Assembly (NCBI GenBank): GCA_946699065.1
Contig: CAMPDV010000198.1
Span: 186,001-250,000 of the forward strand
Origin: Loxodes magnus
Taxonomy: Eukaryota > Ciliophora > Karyorelictea > Loxodida > Loxodidae
Length of the DNA: 64,000 nucleotides
Reading direction: 5' to 3'
The notes under the pieces were generated by a model. The model ran no database searches. It was not told the DNA's origin and saw nothing but the letters and a program-made list of their open reading frames with translations. Positions 59,866 to 64,000 of the stretch are shown here, in pieces; position 1 is the first letter of the stretch, and each line of letters begins with the position of its first letter. A program made the translations under genes and the position numbers.

Positions 59866-60635
59866 TTTCACCTTTAATTCTGCAACACTAATTTTGCCAT
59901 AGCACGTATATTAATAAATAAAATTACGTGGGATATTTATCTCTTTATTTCAATAAGGCAAGTACTTAGTTAATCATATAGAACCTTAAGTTAATACTAT
60001 TATGCTCATATAGTAACTATTAGCGTCCTGAGAAATAACTAAGCATTACTTTCTAATGCAGGGATTTATTTAAAACTAAGGCTAGTCTGCTTGTATGCTA
60101 ATAGTTTATTCCTGAAACTAAAATTCTTTCAGTTATTTATTTGGAAGATAGAAGTAAATGCAAGGAATATCTAAAATAGCTCTCAGTAGATAAAAAGTAA
60201 ACTCCATTAAGTAAATATCAACTTGTTTCTAATACAAACCCATGAGGAATAATTTCAATTTAGCTAGCTTATTTTATACTAGCTCTAAGCTTATAAAACA
60301 ACTAAGAATCACTTTCTTTAAATAACTTGAAGATATAAGAAGGAGATGAGACTAGAAAACGTATGCAATATCTAGTTAGTCTTCATTTAAACTTTATTTC
60401 ATATATGTGACTCATATATTAGCTCAGTATACTTTTAAATTATATTTCATGTTGGTTAAAGATAAGAAAAACGGGGAAAATTATGATGCAAACCGTATTA
60501 AGCTAAAAAATATTTTGAGACTCTTTATGTTAAAAGATTTACGCTTCATTTAAATCTTTTAGATACTCCTTGTTTATTTTTTAACGATTATTAAAAGCAA
60601 AAATACTAGCTAACTAGATATAAAATAAAAAGCGA
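59866..60635. other. intergenic gap
   Basis: About 0.8 kb, AT-rich. Nothing is recognised. Confidence 0.5.
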
Positions 60636-61124
60636 TTAAAACTTAACTTTAAAATTTCTGACTCATTCAATGGTTTAAGTACCCATATCTAAAAAGTGGT
60701 GACTATTATATAATATTAATGCTATTAGGTACTTATTTAAAGCTTAAATATCACTATTATTCTTAATCCAATAATCTAATTAAATGCCCATATTTCAATT
60801 TATTGCACTATTATTACGTTCCATTTTATTTATTTTATCCTACTAAATTTTATTTGTCTGCATTTTATTTTAGCAAGAGTTCTAATAAATTGAGAAGGCA
60901 ACTTGATTTATATTCTGCTATTTATCAATTACTTCTTTCGAGCTTCTTATTATTCTCTTAGTTCTGAGATTCTTTTTATCAGGATTTCATTTAAAAGGAT
61001 CATCAATTATAGAAAGCTGAAAGCTTTAGCACTTTATTTGTGATCTACCATTCTAGTATTCTTATAATCTCAACTTCAGCATTTTTCACCTTGTTAGGAG
61101 TTCCCTTTTAAAAGTATGAAGCAT
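60636..61124 (-). CDS. hypothetical basic protein, 162 residues
   Basis: ATG 61122-61124 to TAA 60636-60638 is one frame of 163 codons: FKRELLTRWKMLKLRLQEYQ, then LSIIDDPFKWNPDKKNLRTK, RIIRSSKEVIDKQQNINQVA, and a C-terminal YWIKNNSDIQALNKYLIALI helix. A second frame upstream (KVKNAEVEIIRILE) is also good, so an alternative spliced model with a 17-nt intron (GTAGATCACAAATAAAG) exists. I recognise no family. Confidence 0.45.
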
Positions 61125-61938
61125 TCTAAATAATCTAACTTAGTTTCTTTACTACATAAAGCTAGAGCAGTATTTAGCTATTATCCTGACTAAGCTGTAC
61201 TGGAAAGGAAAATTGCTGTAGATACTATAATATCTTAGTTAAGCAGAATAATAGTACCATTGCTTATTTATATATCCATTATGATTTAATTATATAGCTA
61301 GTAATTTAGCTAAAGATGTAGTATTAGCATTATAAGGAAAGAACTATTTAAAAGCATAAATTAGGAAACTAAAATTGTAATATCTGTGCTTTAATCAAAT
61401 CTACTTGCTTAACAATATTCCATACTAAACTCCTTAAGAACTTAAATTTCTTTCTATAAATAATTACGCAAGATATGCATTCTTGACTGATAGATCCTTT
61501 AGAAAGAAGGATACATTCATAGTATAGGTAAAGATGTCTGATAGTATCTTTAGAGTAAACAAGTCATATTATAATACTTAAACTAGCTTATCTTAGTGCT
61601 AATTAAACTAAAAAAGGAAAAACTAAATAAGACTTTGTTTGGTTTAATTCTACATTTTTACAAGTAAAGTAAAAATACTTTTAACAGAAAAGCGAAATAA
61701 GCTAAACTGCTTTGATAAGTCTAAGTTAACTTATTAGTATCTAACAATAGTAAGTCTTTTATAAATTAGGGTGATTAATAAGAGTATTAAAGCTAGACTT
61801 TAATTGAATGTCTAAAGATAAATCTTATTTTAAATATGGCAAAAGATAAGTTTAACTCTAAAGAGACTTAGCTAGTATAGCTTGGATTATTAAAGACATA
61901 ACTTAAAAGTAAATAAGCTTTACACAACAATAATAAAT
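61125..61938. other. intergenic gap
   Basis: About 0.8 kb without a supportable gene. Confidence 0.5.
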
Positions 61939-62439
61939 CTAATTTAAGTTCAGTTTTCAAAGTTTATCGCTTTTCTCTATACTTTCATACAGCTCCTTTG
62001 TTTATTATCCATGTCTCAAAGTAGTGTTGTAGACTACTACAAATATTAAAAAAAGGATTGCAACTCGAACGAAATTTTCTTTAATTTCTTTCTTAAACTC
62101 TTGCTGAATAGCTTGCTATTGTCTACGATTCTTATTCTGCTTCATTTTCAGCTTGTAATATCTCATGTCTTACTGAGTAAACGTTTCTTCGAATTTATTT
62201 TGCATAGGCCTTTATATATTAACTTGGATTTTAGGCTCTTATTCAGCTGTTAAACTCTTGTAAGCTTCCAAAATTTCTTTGAACTTCTGCGAATTTCCAT
62301 TAGTCTAATCAGGATGATATTACTTCGCTAAGGTATAGAATTTATCTTTTATTTCCTATTTACTAGCTGTTTAAGACAAGCCTAACGCTTGGAAAGGACC
62401 AACAGCAGAAAAGACTCTTTTAGACCACCTTGCCAGCAT
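61939..62439 (-). CDS. J-domain (DnaJ-like) membrane protein
   Basis: ATG 62437-62439 to TAG 61939-61941, 166 residues, no intron. A basic N-terminus (MLARWSKRVFSAVGPFQALG) resembles a mitochondrial presequence. The J domain follows at ~18-68: ALGLSQTASKQEIKDKFYTL, then AKQYHPDQTNG with the HPD tripeptide that stimulates Hsp70 ATPase, and KFKEILEAYKSL as helix IV. A charged linker leads to one TM near residues 126-140 (VAILFLIFVVVY). It is probably a short organellar DnaJ similar to small DNAJC proteins of the mitochondrion. The penultimate region uses TGA as Trp (KLWKLN) only 7 codons before the TAG stop. Confidence 0.88.
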
Positions 62440-64000
62440 GACTTTATAAATGAATTAAATGAATTTAAAAGAAGAAGTTTAGATTTACTATATTTAGCCA
62501 AGTATTTGCTTTATAAGCAACATACGACTTAACTACTAAGCTACTCCTACTTATTATTAACTCTATTATCAAAAATCCTTCTAATCTATATTTCTCAATG
62601 TGTATATAAATATATACCCTAACTATGACTTTTTCCTTATAATGAAAAAATCAATATTTTAGTGCAGCTCACTTTATTTTTATGTCATAAGACTATCTTT
62701 AGCATCATCAAACAGATAATCTAGAAATGATTTGCCTTATTATTAGATATCTTTATGAGATATTAATTAAGCAGATTCTTCTCTATATCTCTACTAATAT
62801 TTAACTAGGTTGTAGTAGTTCCTTATACCTTGCTCTTATGCCTAATCTTTTTAATTAGATTCAAGATTTGGTTACTTTAAAAGGCCTATAAGGAAGATAG
62901 AATAAGTAAGGTTATGAATAATATATTTGTGCACTTAGCCCTTTAACTTAGAGCTTAGCAGATATTACAGACTGTTGGTGACATTGGATTATAACTATTG
63001 CTTATGCATAGTTTTCATAAACAGTTCTAGTTTTGAAGTTTGCTATTGTCTATTTTCTTTTTGCTATATAATAAACTAATAGTACTTATATCTAAAAGCT
63101 TGAATCTGTATGATCTTTAGTAGTTCTCTGAGAGATTTTTTTAATGGGATATTAGATATAAAAAAGGATAAGATCTATAAGGGTAAAAGCTTATTTCTAA
63201 TATATAGAAAATAAGAATAATATGCTTCAGTGAGTGACTAGTTAAGCTCGGATTAATAACTGGCATTACAACACAGAAGCTATTTTAAATAGCTATCTCT
63301 TTAAATTTAGTTAAAAGACTCTATTATCAATCTTATAGTAGTCCGTTAAATAGTTAAACGAAGGTTAAAAATACCTTTCACTATATGAAAGAAAATATTT
63401 ATATATGTTAAGTCTTTGAACTAGCATTTGAAGATATCCTGGTAATTAATAATGGAATGATACAAACTCTACTACTTTGCTAAATGGATAAGTTTCACTC
63501 TAAGGATACAAAAGTTAAGGAAACAGGAGAGTAAATAATCAGCTGCTGAAGATTTGACAATGTAGTAGTTTATCTCTAACGTTACTTTTGCTGCTAATTA
63601 TTTAAATAATTAACTGAAAATTAACCTTAAGTTTCTATACAAAGCATAAGGAACAGACTTAGTTTATAATAGTCAAAATCTTATAATTAGTCTTCAAGCA
63701 CTCTAAGCATATTGCATGTGGTATATGCAAATCTTACTGTATACTAAAATCTAGACTCATTCAAATAAATTTAGTAAAGCGATACAAAGAAACTTATTAT
63801 ATCTAATTACAATCAAGTCTACTTGTCTTATAGATAGATATCTCTTTACCTAGAGTCAAGCATCTAATTACTCATAAGCTGATAATAAGATGCTACATAG
63901 CATAACTGATCTATTAACTAGAGTTCGAGGGGGCAAAAGCTGAAAGCTAAATTTCAAAGATCATCTCATTTTCTAAATTAGCTTCTCTAAGTCGTACAGA
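62440..64000. other. terminal gap
   Basis: About 1.6 kb of AT-rich, TAG/CTA-textured DNA to the window edge. No gene, RNA or telomeric repeat is seen. Confidence 0.5.

Overview
The window reads as nuclear DNA of a heterotrich ciliate, most like Condylostoma. Three things in the sequence support this. (1) TAA and TAG are read as glutamine and TGA as tryptophan inside clear genes. (2) All three triplets also serve as the real stops: TGA ends the ERAL1, uL22 and channel genes, TAA ends CEP44 and the glycosyltransferase, and TAG ends the DnaJ gene. (3) The introns that restore reading frames are only 15-17 nt long, with GT..AG ends, as in heterotrichs. In this code no frame is ever closed, so ordinary ORF lengths mean little. 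I called genes on family motifs, amino-acid composition, frame-restoring mini-introns and plausible ends.

Layout. 0-11.5 kb: a partial EF-hand gene, a hypothetical gene with two mini-introns, two very AT-rich plus-strand tracts that look like degenerate histidine-kinase paralogues, a small coiled-coil gene between them, and an unrecognised minus-strand gene. 13.5-17.7 kb: CEP44 followed by two hypothetical genes on the plus strand. 18-52 kb: a large inverted duplication. Two near-identical 7.7 kb arms (20.0-27.7 and 37.1-46.1 kb) each carry an intact 1488-residue gene for an OSCA/TMEM63-like channel with an inserted array of 13 LNR (Notch-type) repeats. The 9.4 kb spacer holds ERAL1, ribosomal protein uL22 (RPL17) and a Cache/von Willebrand A membrane protein. 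The right arm also has a 1.3 kb insert with its own gene, followed by a frameshifted third fragment of the channel gene and an unrecognised gene whose ATG lies 7 bp from it. 52-64 kb: basic hypothetical genes, the augmin subunit HAUS7/AUG7, a type II membrane glycosyltransferase with a LamG-like domain, a tail-anchored protein, a small hypothetical gene and a J-domain protein.

CEP44 and HAUS7 both serve centriole/microtubule nucleation, and the EF-hand and channel genes suit a large contractile or sensory ciliate. I see no telomere, tRNA, rRNA, CRISPR array, or LTR or Polinton-type element. Many gaps hold only AT-rich DNA of a repetitive texture, and gene models there are the least certain.
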